From the NCBI GenBank assembly GCA_947623595.1, contig CANQHC010000014.1, positions 1-54,338 on the forward strand: a DNA stretch of 54,338 bases, written 5' to 3'. Below the pieces are notes generated by a model that saw only the letters and a program-made list of their open reading frames with translations, had not been told where the DNA came from and ran no database searches. Both the position numbers and the translations under genes were made by a program. Within the stretch, counting starts at the first letter, position 1; each line of letters begins with the position of its first letter. Source of the stretch: an uncultured Clostridia bacterium. GTDB lineage: Bacteria > Bacillota > Clostridia > TANB77 > CAG-508. This document shows positions 17,707 through 25,743 of this stretch, in pieces.

Positions 17707-18922
17707 TTTCTATACCTCCATTATTTTCATTCTCTTTTTTGTTATTCTCTGCATTAGATTTATTGCTAGACATAGCAATTTGTCCAGCAAGTTCTTTTAA
17801 TGGTCTCATTCCAAATGCTGTTCTAACTTCATTTTTATAGCAACTTGCACTATCAACTAACAAATTAAATAAATCTATCTTCTGTCCAGTATCCATAAAA
17901 ATTAATTCATGTGGATATAACAAAATTTTATTTCCAAAACTTTTCTCCCTATCTGTAAATAATGGCATCGTAAAAGATTCGCCTGTTCTTTTTAATACTG
18001 GTTCCAAACTCTTTTGATAAAAAGCCTCATACTGTTCCTTAGTATAGTCTCCTGTCAAAATAGGAAGAGATACCCCAAAGTTTCTTAATATTTTCTCATC
18101 AATAAATTTTAATGTATCAGCATCTACCAATTGAATTTTGTTTTGCAGTGGTATAAACTCTCCTTTTATGTCTAAAGGAAGGAATCCACTTTCATTATTT
18201 GCTAAATGTTTCTCTATTTCTTGAATATTCTTTTCCATTTTTCCATCGTCCATCAATGTGTTATATTTAATAACACCATTAATAGCAAATGAACTTTTTA
18301 AAGCTTTTGAAACTCCCTGCAATAGAACATGATTTAAATCTAATGTTTTTAATATTGCTTTATTATCAGGTTGTCCAAATTCATTTCCTCCTAAGAATTC
18401 ATTTACAGAATATCTATATCTTATATGTATTATGTCGGAATATCTAAGTGTAGTTTTATATCCATTTGCAAATAAGAATTCTACAAATAAATTTCCTGTT
18501 GGATCTTGTAAAAATGTAACATTTGTTGGTTGTATTGGATAAAGCCCTGTATATGTTTTATTTTCTTTATTATCCCTTACATAAGTAGGAATAACAAAGG
18601 AATTATAATTTAGAAACAACTGCCAATATACTTTTTCAAAAAAGTCTGTTTGTGTCATTCTTTCGTTTGGCTGATCTAGTAATTTTTGTATGTTACTTCT
18701 ATTATCAACAGGAACTAAATCATTTTCATCTTTTACTATATGATATGGTGTTGCTTTTGTTAATTCTGTTACTAAACACGATATTGCTTGTTGCACCACA
18801 TCACTTGCATAAATGTCTTGACCAAATTGTGAAAAAATGGGAGTATACCCATTCAAAATTTTTGCATACTGCATATTTGTTTTTATGCTTTTAAATTTAT
18901 TAATAAAATCCATTAATCCCAT
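17690..18922 (-). CDS. Portal protein (HK97 family)
   Basis: 410 residues. Contains NMQYAKILNGYTPIFSQFG, VVQQAISCLVTELTKATPYH, IHIRYRYSVNEF, FGVSLPILTGDYTKEQYEAF and NEVRTAFGMRPL, all characteristic of HK97-type portal proteins, which form the dodecameric packaging channel. The Asn/Glu-rich C-terminus is normal. It overlaps the protease start by 17 bases, so expression is coupled, and follows the large terminase by 5 bases. Confidence 0.9.
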   Translation of the reverse strand: MGLMDFINKFKSIKTNMQYAKILNGYTPIFSQFGQDIYASDVVQQAISCLVTELTKATPYHIVKDENDLVPVDNRSNIQKLLDQPNERMTQTDFFEKVYWQLFLNYNSFVIPTYVRDNKENKTYTGLYPIQPTNVTFLQDPTGNLFVEFLFANGYKTTLRYSDIIHIRYRYSVNEFLGGNEFGQPDNKAILKTLDLNHVLLQGVSKALKSSFAINGVIKYNTLMDDGKMEKNIQEIEKHLANNESGFLPLDIKGEFIPLQNKIQLVDADTLKFIDEKILRNFGVSLPILTGDYTKEQYEAFYQKSLEPVLKRTGESFTMPLFTDREKSFGNKILLYPHELIFMDTGQKIDLFNLLVDSASCYKNEVRTAFGMRPLKELAGQIAMSSNKSNAENNKKENENNGGIENGNEE

Positions 18923-18927
18923 TTTAT

Positions 18928-20593
18928 CTACTCCTTGTCTATTAGTTTGTGAAATTCACTACGGTAACGTCTATATAATTCGTATAAAATGATAAATGTT
19001 ATTGCACCATCTATTCTCTTGCTAGCTTGATTTTTTACTTTAACACACATAACATTTCCTATATTGTCCATCTCCATGGCAGCATTTCCTAAACACCATC
19101 TATCTATTTGGTTGTTGTTATAATTTATTAACTTATCTTGCAAATCTGCTTCAACAAATTTCATGGCATTACTTAATACTTTACCTTGTAATATCATTTC
19201 AGTTTCAAAACCATACTCTTCCATTCGGTCAGTAAATGTTTTTGAAAATCTTTGATCATACCCTGTCTTATAAGGTTTTATGTTGTAACTTTTATATAAA
19301 TCATAAAACCAGTCTGCTACCTTTGAAACATCTACTTCATTTCCTTCGTGAATAGTAAGTAGTCCCTTTTTTGCCCATTCTGTATAGTCTGCTCCTGCAG
19401 CTCTATCATCGCTGTCTGTTAGTTTTTTCTCTAAAATCCAATAATGCTGATATATATATTTTATTTTGTCGCTTGGCTTTCCTAATAAAATCTTTGCACT
19501 AACCATATCAGTTGTCGCTGCTAAATCAACAGCTCCTAAACAAAAAGAACCCCTAAATTCTTCCAAATTAAAAGGTTCTAGTTCATAACAATAATCTTCA
19601 TGTTTTAACCACGCTGAAGCATTATTTTGTTTTATATTAAAATCTTTACATAATGTATGCATTCTCTTTGATTTTGATTTTCTTGATTTTTCGATTTCTC
19701 CTCTTAATGACTTCCATTTCTTTACCACTCCTAAGCCGTGGGTTTGATTTATACCAGCTTTGTTCATTCTGCCATACTTCTTCTTCACTATCTTGAGTAT
19801 ATAGCCAAGGTAAATAATGTATATCATCTACTTCATCAAATAAAACTTCTCTTGCATACTTTAATTCATGATCTAAATATCCATCATTTATAAATCCTTC
19901 TGTAGTTAAATTTATAAATAGTGGTTCATCTTTTGTTGACATAGATTTCTGACCTGCTTCAGCAATTTCGTCATCTTGTGCATCATGACTTTCATCCATA
20001 TACATTTTGTCTATGTTTCTACCGTCTTTATTTTGTGTTTTACTTGACATTTTAAATATTGTTATGTTTTTTTTAGTATTACAAATTTCCGACATATTTC
20101 TGTGCGTAACTTTTGAGTGTGGATCTATGGCTTTTCTCATATTATTTATTTCATTCCAAAGTAAACTTGCTTGTTTGTCGTCATTTGAAGCACAAACTAT
20201 ATCAGTTCCACCTTCACCAATCCTTAAATCAGTATGAGCATCTGCTGCCATAAGTGTCGTTTTTCCATTTTTTCTTGCTATTAATAAAAGTACATTTTGA
20301 AATCTCCTTGTATATCTCTTAAGTTCCTCATCGTATACTTTAAAAGAATAGATTGTTTCAATAAATGCCTTTTCCCATAACAATAGTTCCATTGGTTTAT
20401 TATAAAAAGGCTTTTTACTTTGTAAGCACAAACTTTCCATAAATTCAATTCTTAAATGTGCATATTCGGTATCATATCTATACTGTGGATCTTTTAAATC
20501 CTTAATTAACTTCTGTAACTCTGTTTTTAGCTCTAATCCAACTATTATATTTCCACTTTTTATCTCATTATAGTATTGTTCTAAGTAATTAAT
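18928..20593 (-). CDS. Terminase large subunit, read through one CGG +1 site
   Basis: Composite protein of about 554 residues. The family start is best matched by MNYLEQYYNEIKSGNIIVGL, which implies an ATT start codon at 20593 overlapping the small-subunit stop; the first in-frame ATG (20440) would cut off about 50 conserved residues. ATPase domain: Walker A LLIARKNGKTTL, Walker B KMYMDESHD. At 19738-19736 the frame meets CGG in AAC CCA CGG CTT; skipping C gives NP-G-LGVVKKWKS, the conserved NPxLG linker, and opens the nuclease domain (GAVDLAATTDMVSAKILL, then KNQASKRIDGAI). Without the shift, translation ends after 25 or so wrong residues. DNA packaging motor and nuclease. Confidence 0.85.
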
Positions 20594-20900
20594 TATCGTA
20601 TCCTCTTTCCTTCATAAACTTTTCAACTGGATCTTCATCTACTTCATGACCATTAATCATTGAGTATACTGTTCTGATTGCATTTATATAGCTTTGCGAA
20701 CATTCTTTATATAGTTTTGATGCCGTTGTTGGTCTTTGTTTAGTAGGATCTCTAGGATGTATTTGTATAAATGGCAGTTTTTTTAATTCTTCCATTCTTT
20801 GTTCCAAAAAAGCTATATTGTCTAATAGTGGATTTATTAAGGATTTTTTGTTTTCATCTAAATCTTTAAATATTTCGTCTAATTTTTCCCTTCTGGTCAT
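20589..20900 (-). CDS. Terminase small subunit, P27-like
   Basis: 103 residues, helical: MTRREKLDEIFKDLDENKKS, NIAFLEQRMEELKKLPFIQI, SKLYKECSQSYINAIRTV. It matches the small protein found directly upstream of the large terminase in many Firmicutes cos phages and classed with P27-type small subunits. Its stop overlaps the presumed ATT start of the large subunit. A good ribosome site (GGGAGGTT) precedes the ATG. The gene at 21704-22250 also resembles a small terminase, so the division of labour is uncertain. Confidence 0.65.
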   Translation of the reverse strand: MTRREKLDEIFKDLDENKKSLINPLLDNIAFLEQRMEELKKLPFIQIHPRDPTKQRPTTASKLYKECSQSYINAIRTVYSMINGHEVDEDPVEKFMKERGYDN

Positions 20901-20954
20901 TATAACCTCCCTTTTTCAAAAATATCTTTCTATTTTTTGAAAAAAAATGAAATT

Positions 20955-21026
20955 TTTGCCTTGTGTGAAAAAGAGGTTCCCCTTACAGTCCCCAAACAAC
21001 GATTTCATCTCTACGAAGGCGGGGGG
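20955..21026. other. GC-rich intergenic patch, candidate cos region
   Basis: Between the HNH/P-loop gene and the terminase genes lies a non-coding stretch with C/G runs unusual for this genome: on the minus strand GCCCCCCGCCTTCG, then TTTGGGGACTG and TAAGGGGAAC. In HK97-type cos phages the cohesive-end site lies beside an HNH gene and terminase. Assignment rests on position and composition only. Confidence 0.4.
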
Positions 21027-21696
21027 CTATTGTTGGAAATCCTCGAACCATTCTTCTATATATTTTTTCCAATTTTCGTTATGTGCCCTTAATAAGCAGG
21101 TTTCCTTATCACATTCAATAAAAATAACTTCAGCTCCCAGCCTATCAGCAAGTCTTTGTCTTTCCATTCGTAAAGGATATGTACCAACTATAAATGCATT
21201 TTGCCAGTTGCCTACTCTCATCTTTACTTGTTCTATTAAATTATTTCTTACTTCAAAAGCATTTGACTTTAACTTATTAGGTTTGTTATATTTATCGCAA
21301 AAACTAATACATTCCCATATTTTATCTATATCAACAATTAAATCATCTTGTGTTGCTACATCATTTACCCATGTTGATTTGCCGACTGCAAGGTGCTCCA
21401 TATACAATATAAACCTTTTTTGGTAATTCAAATCCAAATCTATGATGTTCAGCATTATGACATTTAAAATGAATTAACATTATATTATCAGGATTAAGAC
21501 TTATAGTATAATCATTTATATTATTATTATTTAATGGTATTTTGTGATGTCCAATGCAATCATACTTCTTTGCTATTTCTTTACCACAATATTCACAAAT
21601 CAATTTTCCTTCTTTGTTTGTTCTTTCTAGCTTTAGATTTGTCAGTAAATTTTGCCATTCTTTAGATTTATAAAAACTTTCTTTATTTTCAAACAT
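21027..21696 (-). CDS. HNH endonuclease/P-loop kinase-like fusion, read through one CGG +1 site
   Basis: Composite protein of about 222 residues. Residues 1-90 are an HNH domain: CEYCGKEIAKKYDCIGHHKI, NIMLIHFKCHNAEHHRF. Then VYIVYGAPCS reaches an in-frame CGG at 21384-21382 (AGT CGG CAA ATC). In frame 0 the protein ends seven codons later. Skipping the C gives GAPCS-G-KSTWVNDVA, an exact Walker A motif GxxxxGKST whose second Gly is indispensable, and opens a P-loop domain with DLIVDIDKIWE and FIVGTYPLRMERQR. The two halves are homologous to a single fused protein known in clostridial phages. This is the clearest evidence that CGG is skipped here. It sits beside terminase and the candidate cos site; HNH proteins in this position assist cos cleavage. 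Confidence 0.85.
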
Positions 21697-21703
21697 TTTT
21701 CTC

Positions 21704-22250
21704 CTACCAGTTATCTTCTTCCATTCTTTTCTGTTTTAATTTTAATTCTTCTTGTTTTAATAAAAGCATTTGCGGATCATTAACCATTATGTCATTAATA
21801 TCTTTTAATGCAGATGTTAATACTTTTAATCCTTTCTTATCTATTATTCCATCGACTATTTGTAATTCTTCATTTTCTGTTACGGTTTCTTTTTCTACCT
21901 TTTTCATATTATAATCATATTTAATTTCTTTTGTCTTTCCTCTTTTTTTTATAATATATTTATTCAATTGTAGATTAGCTTTTATTATATTAAGTGCTAA
22001 ATCATTTGCTATTGCATTAATATCTGCTATTTGTTTTGCTTCTTTTTTTACTTCTTTTTTTAAAGTTTCTTTAATTATTTCTTCCGCTTTTTTTCCGTTC
22101 TATTGTCGTCTTTTTTATTTTCCAACCTTTAGTTTTTTTTTGAGTATTTCTATTATTGGGTATTTCTTTAATTCTAAGAAACATACTTACTGATTTGTAA
22201 TCACCTAACAAATATTCCGTTTCTAGCTCTTTCCAATTATATTTAGCCAT
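21704..22250 (-). CDS. Small-terminase-like DNA-packaging protein, read through one CGG +1 site
   Basis: Composite of about 181 residues, from ATG 22250 with ribosome site GGTGGAGGTAG. N-terminal HTH-like segment YNWKELETEYLLGDYKSVSM, then TQKKTKGWKIKKTTIE. At 22097-22095 the frame meets CGG (GAA CGG AAA); frame 0 then ends nine codons later. Skipping C gives IE-G-KKAEEIIKETLKKEVKK and continues to GLKVLTSALKDINDIM and the end. The pattern is that of clostridial phage small terminase subunits. A run of seven A right after the CGG is an alternative explanation (indel or slippage), so this site is less certain than the others. Confidence 0.65.
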
Positions 22251-22338
22251 CTACCTCCACCTACTTTATAATAGCCGTTACTCTTGATTTTCATCTTTAA
22301 TAGTCTATTTTTTCTAGTATATTGTTTATTTAATATAT

Positions 22339-22370
22339 AAAAAAGGAGCTTATTTTAATAAGCTCTTTTT
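22339..22370. terminator. Bidirectional terminator
   Basis: Stem GAGCTTA/TAAGCTC (loop TTTTAA) flanked by A6 on the left and T5 on the right. It lies just downstream of the phage tRNA (minus strand) and upstream of the packaging operon, separating early and late transcription. The remaining bases 22251-22338 show no gene; a late promoter may lie here but no clear boxes are visible. Confidence 0.75.
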
Positions 22371-22412
22371 CTGTACGGCATTTTATTATTTTATATCTTC
22401 TATTTAGCCGTT

Positions 22413-22488
22413 TGGTTGCGAGAATAGGATTTGAACCTATGATCTTATGGTTATGAGCCATACGAGTTGACCTCTACTCCATCTCGCC
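22413..22488 (-). tRNA. Phage tRNA with CAU anticodon, initiator-like
   Basis: 76 nt with encoded CCA. Acceptor GGCGAGA/TCTCGCA: the 1:72 pair is a G-A mismatch, as in initiator tRNAs, which usually have C-A. The D stem GAGT/ACTC has A11:U24, also an initiator hallmark. The anticodon stem TATGG/CCATA has two of the three G-C pairs of initiators; the loop is CTCATAA. So it resembles a degenerate tRNA-fMet more than an elongator Met or Ile2 tRNA. The host tRNA-fMet at 36035-36110 shows all initiator features and is the likely prophage attachment site. Confidence 0.8.
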
Positions 22489-22699
22489 ATATATTTGATT
22501 AGGACAACTTACTCTGACAACCTAATCTTACTACTTCTGCTAGTGTTATTTAATGTAAGCTCATAACACGTCACATTTTCACTTTTCTTACATTGTAAGT
22601 TTTATGCCTTTATAAAACATTTGGATTAGTAACTCATTTCTGAGTATGTTTTATTTCTATTCACATTTTAATTATAATATATTGATTTTTAAAAAACTA
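22489..22699. other. Intergenic region with several short inverted repeats
   Basis: No gene seen. Contains GATTAGG...CCTAATC, GTGTTAT...ATAACAC, GTTTTAT...ATAAAAC and ACTCA...TGAGT arms within 200 bases between the sigma-like gene and the tRNA. It might be a structured leader or non-coding RNA, or remnants of further tRNAs; no complete cloverleaf could be folded by eye. Confidence 0.35.
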
Positions 22700-22732
22700 C
22701 GACATTTTCACGACATTTTTATGACATTTTCA
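22700..22732. repeat. Three 11-bp tandem repeats, operator-like
   Basis: CGACATTTTCA, CGACATTTTTA and TGACATTTTCA in tandem, overlapping the last codons of the sigma-like gene. The sequence TACGACATTTTC also occurs in the repressor operator at 32616-32627, so this may be a secondary binding site for the phage repressor or Cro. Confidence 0.45.
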
Positions 22733-23210
22733 ACCGTAGTTCTATAATTTTCTCTGTTGACCTTTCTATCATTCTTTGTATATGCCTTGCTGATCTAGTC
22801 TGATTAAATAATCTAAAATAAATTCTATTTCCTATGTCTTCATACGTACACCCATCTATGTAATAAGCAATTAAGATTTCTCTTTCTTTGTATTTTAATG
22901 CATCTAGCCTAATATCAATTTCTTCTATCATAGAATTTAGTTCAATAATTTCTTTTTCTAATACTTCTAATTCTTGTTTTAAATTATTTTCTCGGTCTGT
23001 ATTATTAGTTGCATAATTACCTACTTTATCACTAATACTATTTTTGCTATGAATATCACTATTTATTTCCGCTACACTTGATTTTAATTCTATTTCTTTT
23101 ATTGAATCTAATTGCCTTAATATTCTTTCTTTATCTCTTAATTTTAGCCTTAATCTAGCCTTATTTTCTTTGTATTTTTTTAATAACATTATTAGTTGAT
23201 CCTTTGACAT
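22719..23210 (-). CDS. Sigma-70-like late transcription regulator (ArpU type)
   Basis: 163 residues in frame 0. The N-terminal half is coiled coil (KDKERILRQLDSIKEIE; KQELEVLEKEIIELNSMIEE). The C-terminal region-4-like HTH (REILIAYYIDGCTYEDIGNR, ARHIQRMIERSTEKIIEL) matches phage late-gene activators placed before terminase. Codon 159 is an in-frame CGG (22736-22734), the only CGG in an otherwise intact gene. Skipping its C would give Gly (GGT) and an immediate TGA, so the product would merely end IIELG instead of IIELRLKMS. Either reading gives a full-length protein. It probably activates the packaging and structural operon. Confidence 0.7.
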   Translation of the reverse strand: MSKDQLIMLLKKYKENKARLRLKLRDKERILRQLDSIKEIELKSSVAEINSDIHSKNSISDKVGNYATNNTDRENNLKQELEVLEKEIIELNSMIEEIDIRLDALKYKEREILIAYYIDGCTYEDIGNRIYFRLFNQTRSARHIQRMIERSTEKIIELRLKMS

Positions 23211-23222
23211 AAATAGTACCTC

Positions 23223-23387
23223 CTATTTCATTTTTCTTAATGTAGTTAATTCTTTTATAAGCTTTGTAATTTGGTTATTTACATCTAGCTTCCTGTATTG
23301 TCCATTTTTTCTCATACTCTCATAGAATATATATGAAAAACTTGTATACTCATTGTTTATTTTTCTGTATTGTTCTTCTTTTGTCAT
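23223..23387 (-). CDS. Small phage protein, unknown
   Basis: 54 residues, basic and helical (MTKEEQYRKINNEYTSFSYI, MRKNGQYRKLDVNNQITKLI). The ATG is preceded by GGAGGGGTGCAA, a strong ribosome site at the right distance, and the frame fills the gap between neighbours, so it is likely real. No family recognised. Confidence 0.6.
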   Translation of the reverse strand: MTKEEQYRKINNEYTSFSYIFYESMRKNGQYRKLDVNNQITKLIKELTTLRKMK

Positions 23388-23424
23388 TTGCACCCCTCCT
23401 TTATTATTTGTCCTCCAATAATTC

Positions 23425-23718
23425 TTAACCTAATGTAACTATCTTTTCAATGCCTAATATTTTTTCACACATATTTTTTCTTCCTAAGTGATTCCATAAT
23501 TGAGGTCTTAAATTTTCATTTTTCTCTACTTCTTTTTTGTAAACTTTATATTTTTCAGTTTCTTCTGCAAGATATTCTTCTATTTTCTTTTTATGTATTG
23601 AATTTTCTAATGCTTGTAAAATTGTTTTGTATGCTTCTTTATTTCTCATACATTCTGGACATTCACATTTATCTTTTAATAATATTTCTAATCTTATTTT
23701 TGCATCTCTTAATTCCAT
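23425..23718 (-). CDS. Small phage protein with ENSI motif
   Basis: 97 residues. An N-terminal CxCPxC knuckle (KCECPECMRNKEAYKTILQA) is followed by LENSIHKKKIEEYLAEE and a charged helix. The ENSI-x-K-x-x-I motif recurs in the genes at 23721 and 27512 and marks a group of short early proteins in clostridial phages. Function unknown; the motif helix may mediate oligomerisation. Confidence 0.55.
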   Translation of the reverse strand: MELRDAKIRLEILLKDKCECPECMRNKEAYKTILQALENSIHKKKIEEYLAEETEKYKVYKKEVEKNENLRPQLWNHLGRKNMCEKILGIEKIVTLG

Positions 23719-23720
23719 AG

Positions 23721-23990
23721 CTAGTCATCCTTATAATAATATAACTCTTGTAATGTATTTAATCTTATATCATCCTTAAAATCTTTATATTCTTGTTGGA
23801 GTTCAAATTGTCTTTCATTAATTTTTTCTCTAATTATATTTTTAGATATTGAATTTTCTAATTCTTTTTATACTGTTGCTATGGCTTGTCTTAGTTTTGC
23901 ATTTTCATCATCTAAACAATGCTTTGTAGACATCACATAACTATTTTTTATAGTTTCTATTGTTTCTTCTAATTCTTTATCTTCGTTCAT
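23721..23990 (-). pseudogene. Small ENSI-motif protein interrupted by TAA
   Basis: From ATG 23990 (ribosome site AGGAGGAACT) the frame gives MNEDKELEETIETIKNSYVM ... RQAIATV, then TAA at 23870-23868, and continues in the same frame with KELENSISKNIIREKINERQ to TAG at 23721. The part after the stop carries the ENSI motif, so the two halves form one gene of 89 residues with a nonsense codon. Probably a point mutation (for example TAT to TAA) or a base error. TAA is a normal stop elsewhere here, so reassignment is not supported. Confidence 0.55.
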
Positions 23991-23999
23991 AGTTCCTCC

Positions 24000-24224
24000 T
24001 TATCTTAAATTCTCTATAACTTCAATAAATTCATCAGGACTATTGGTCATTTTGCAATAATCTATAAAAGCATCTTCCATATCTCTATTTATATCAGAAC
24101 AAGTTTCTTCTGTTAATTTCATTTTTTCTAACCATCTATAAATTATTCTTTCATTCATCTTTGCTTTATTTTCCGCTTCTGCACAATCTCTTATTGCTTT
24201 CTTTATATTTTCTGGTACTTTCAT
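24000..24224 (-). CDS. Small hypothetical phage protein
   Basis: 74 residues from ATG 24224, chosen because TAGGAGGAAAAAA lies just upstream; a longer frame from 24251 would include this ribosome site in the coding region. Helical, with VPENIKKAIRDCAEAENKAK, RIIYRWLEKM and FIDYCKMTNSPDEFIEVIEN. Such proteins are common in clostridial phages, without known function. Confidence 0.55.
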   Translation of the reverse strand: MKVPENIKKAIRDCAEAENKAKMNERIIYRWLEKMKLTEETCSDINRDMEDAFIDYCKMTNSPDEFIEVIENLR

Positions 24225-24237
24225 TATTTTTTTCCTC

Positions 24238-24864
24238 CTACTTAAAATCATTTACTTTTATCTTAACAATTAGCCTATTTCCACTTCTATCTTGCATTTC
24301 TATAAATGGTCTACCTACTACTCCTTCTGCTTTTGCTGTTCCTATTTTTGAATTAGGCTCTGTTTTCACAAAATCTATTCCTTCTTGTATCGTTCCTTCT
24401 AAGACAATAGGAACTACATCTATTCCAAAATATTTTGCAATATCTTCAACACTTTCTCTTGGTTGCCAATTTCCTGCTATTTTTACATCAAATAAGATAA
24501 AATCTTGTCCTTTTCTATATAAACCACCATTTTGAATTTTTTCGCCATACCCTTCGCCAACAAGCATTACTTCTGTTTCTCCGAACTTTTGCTCAAATAA
24601 TTGCTCGTTAGATTCTCCACCGAACAATTCAACTAATCTGTTCATTAAATCTACTGGTATTTGTGCTTTATCAGTTCTCCCTCCAAATGTTATTTTATGT
24701 CCGTTCCACATAACTCTTATATTAGTTCCATCTATTTTTTCAGTAAACTGCCATTTAAGGTCTTTTATAAATTCTACTGTTCTATTAGTAAATTCTCCTT
24801 CAATTAACTTTTTTGTTTTCTCATCTCTTTTAAATAATGTTTGTATTTTATGATATTCTTCCAT
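24238..24864 (-). CDS. RNA ligase (Rnl2-like)
   Basis: 208 residues. Nucleotidyltransferase motifs in order: motif I EKIDGTNIRV with the adenylated Lys, ITFGGRTDKAQIP, motif III EGYGEKIQNGG and FILFDVKI, motif IV KAEGVVGRP, motif V RLIVKIKVNDF. This is the RNA ligase family represented by T4 Rnl2; it seals 3'-OH/5'-phosphate RNA ends after self-adenylation with ATP. It has only the catalytic core, no extra C-terminal domain. It lies two genes from a HAD phosphatase of RNA-repair type, in an early operon, which suggests repair of tRNAs cut by host defence nucleases. Confidence 0.85.
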   Translation of the reverse strand: MEEYHKIQTLFKRDEKTKKLIEGEFTNRTVEFIKDLKWQFTEKIDGTNIRVMWNGHKITFGGRTDKAQIPVDLMNRLVELFGGESNEQLFEQKFGETEVMLVGEGYGEKIQNGGLYRKGQDFILFDVKIAGNWQPRESVEDIAKYFGIDVVPIVLEGTIQEGIDFVKTEPNSKIGTAKAEGVVGRPFIEMQDRSGNRLIVKIKVNDFK

Positions 24865-25284
24865 TTAATTTTCCTCCAATCCTAGTTCTTTTACAGTATA
24901 TTCTTTATCATTTTCTAATTTGTTAAAGTTTTCTCCTGATGACACTTCTATTTCAAAATCACTATTGTCTGACAAAATTAAATATAAAAACCTATTTCCT
25001 CGTTTTATTATATATTCAATGTCTTTTTCAAATCCTATAAGTTTCATATATGACTTCAAAAAATCTCTTTCTTCCTTTGTTAATAACTCTTTCTTTTCTT
25101 CTATTACTTCATATTTTGGTCGTTCTAATTTTAAAATTTCTATTTGATTTTCTTTGACCATTCTTTCATAATCTATTAGTTCTGATAGCATATTTATTAT
25201 AGCTATATAAATTTTATCTTTAATTTCTAAATATCTATATGTAATCCTATCTCCTATTTGTATATCTAATTTCTCATTTTCCAT
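24865..25284 (-). CDS. Hypothetical phage protein
   Basis: 139 residues. Starts MENEKLDIQIGDRITYRYLE, with a helical middle (LLTKEERDFLKSYMKLIGFE) and ends NFNKLENDKEYTVKELGLEE, a tail seen in several clostridial phage early proteins. One base separates it from both neighbours, so it is translated with the RNA ligase. No function recognised. Confidence 0.55.
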   Translation of the reverse strand: MENEKLDIQIGDRITYRYLEIKDKIYIAIINMLSELIDYERMVKENQIEILKLERPKYEVIEEKKELLTKEERDFLKSYMKLIGFEKDIEYIIKRGNRFLYLILSDNSDFEIEVSSGENFNKLENDKEYTVKELGLEEN

Positions 25285-25743
25285 CTACTTTTCCTCCATT
25301 AGCACTTTTTTAGCATTATCATAAACATAATAAGTCATTCCTATTAAACCATCTGTAACTACTAAATAATCAATTAAATGTTCCATATCCATGTCATCAT
25401 CTAATATTACAAATTTCTCTATGTTTAGATTTTTATTCTCATCTAACCATTTTTGTATTTCAATTCCTCTTTTAGTTCCTAATTTTTTTGTTTTTCCTAG
25501 TATCTCAATATTTTTATTTAGCCCTGCATTATATAAACATTCTTTATAATTATCTGCATTTCTCCAGGTAGAAGTTACAACTATTTTTGCTCCTGTTTCT
25601 CTGCAAAGTTTATTTAACCATGCTATTGCTTGTGTATTATTTACTTTGTCATCTGAAGGAAAATTAAAATCAGGTTCTCCATTGACATCTTTGAACCATA
25701 ATGAATTAACTACTCCATCATAATCAAGAAATATTATCTTCAT
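25285..25743 (-). CDS. HAD phosphatase of the RNA-repair (Swiss Army Knife) type
   Basis: 152 residues. HAD motif I is KIIFLDYDGVVN (Asp nucleophile DYDGV), motif II KIVVTSTWRN, and motif III/IV region FVILDDDMDMEHL. The spacing and STWR motif match HAD_SAK_2-type domains first described in Swiss Army Knife RNA repair proteins, and phage relatives of polynucleotide 3'-phosphatase. With the RNA ligase two genes away it suggests end-healing of RNA. A general nucleotide phosphatase role cannot be excluded. Confidence 0.7.
   Translation of the reverse strand: MKIIFLDYDGVVNSLWFKDVNGEPDFNFPSDDKVNNTQAIAWLNKLCRETGAKIVVTSTWRNADNYKECLYNAGLNKNIEILGKTKKLGTKRGIEIQKWLDENKNLNIEKFVILDDDMDMEHLIDYLVVTDGLIGMTYYVYDNAKKVLMEEK

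Noticed and set aside
22089..22095. The A7 run as the cause of the small-terminase-like frameshift.
   Set aside because: It is possible, but the CGG lies immediately before it and skipping its C restores the frame exactly as at the other sites, so one common cause is simpler. Kept as an alternative in the gene entry.
23868..23870. TAA reassigned to an amino acid.
   Set aside because: Many intact genes here end in TAA and no other gene has an internal TAA, so a point mutation or error is more likely.
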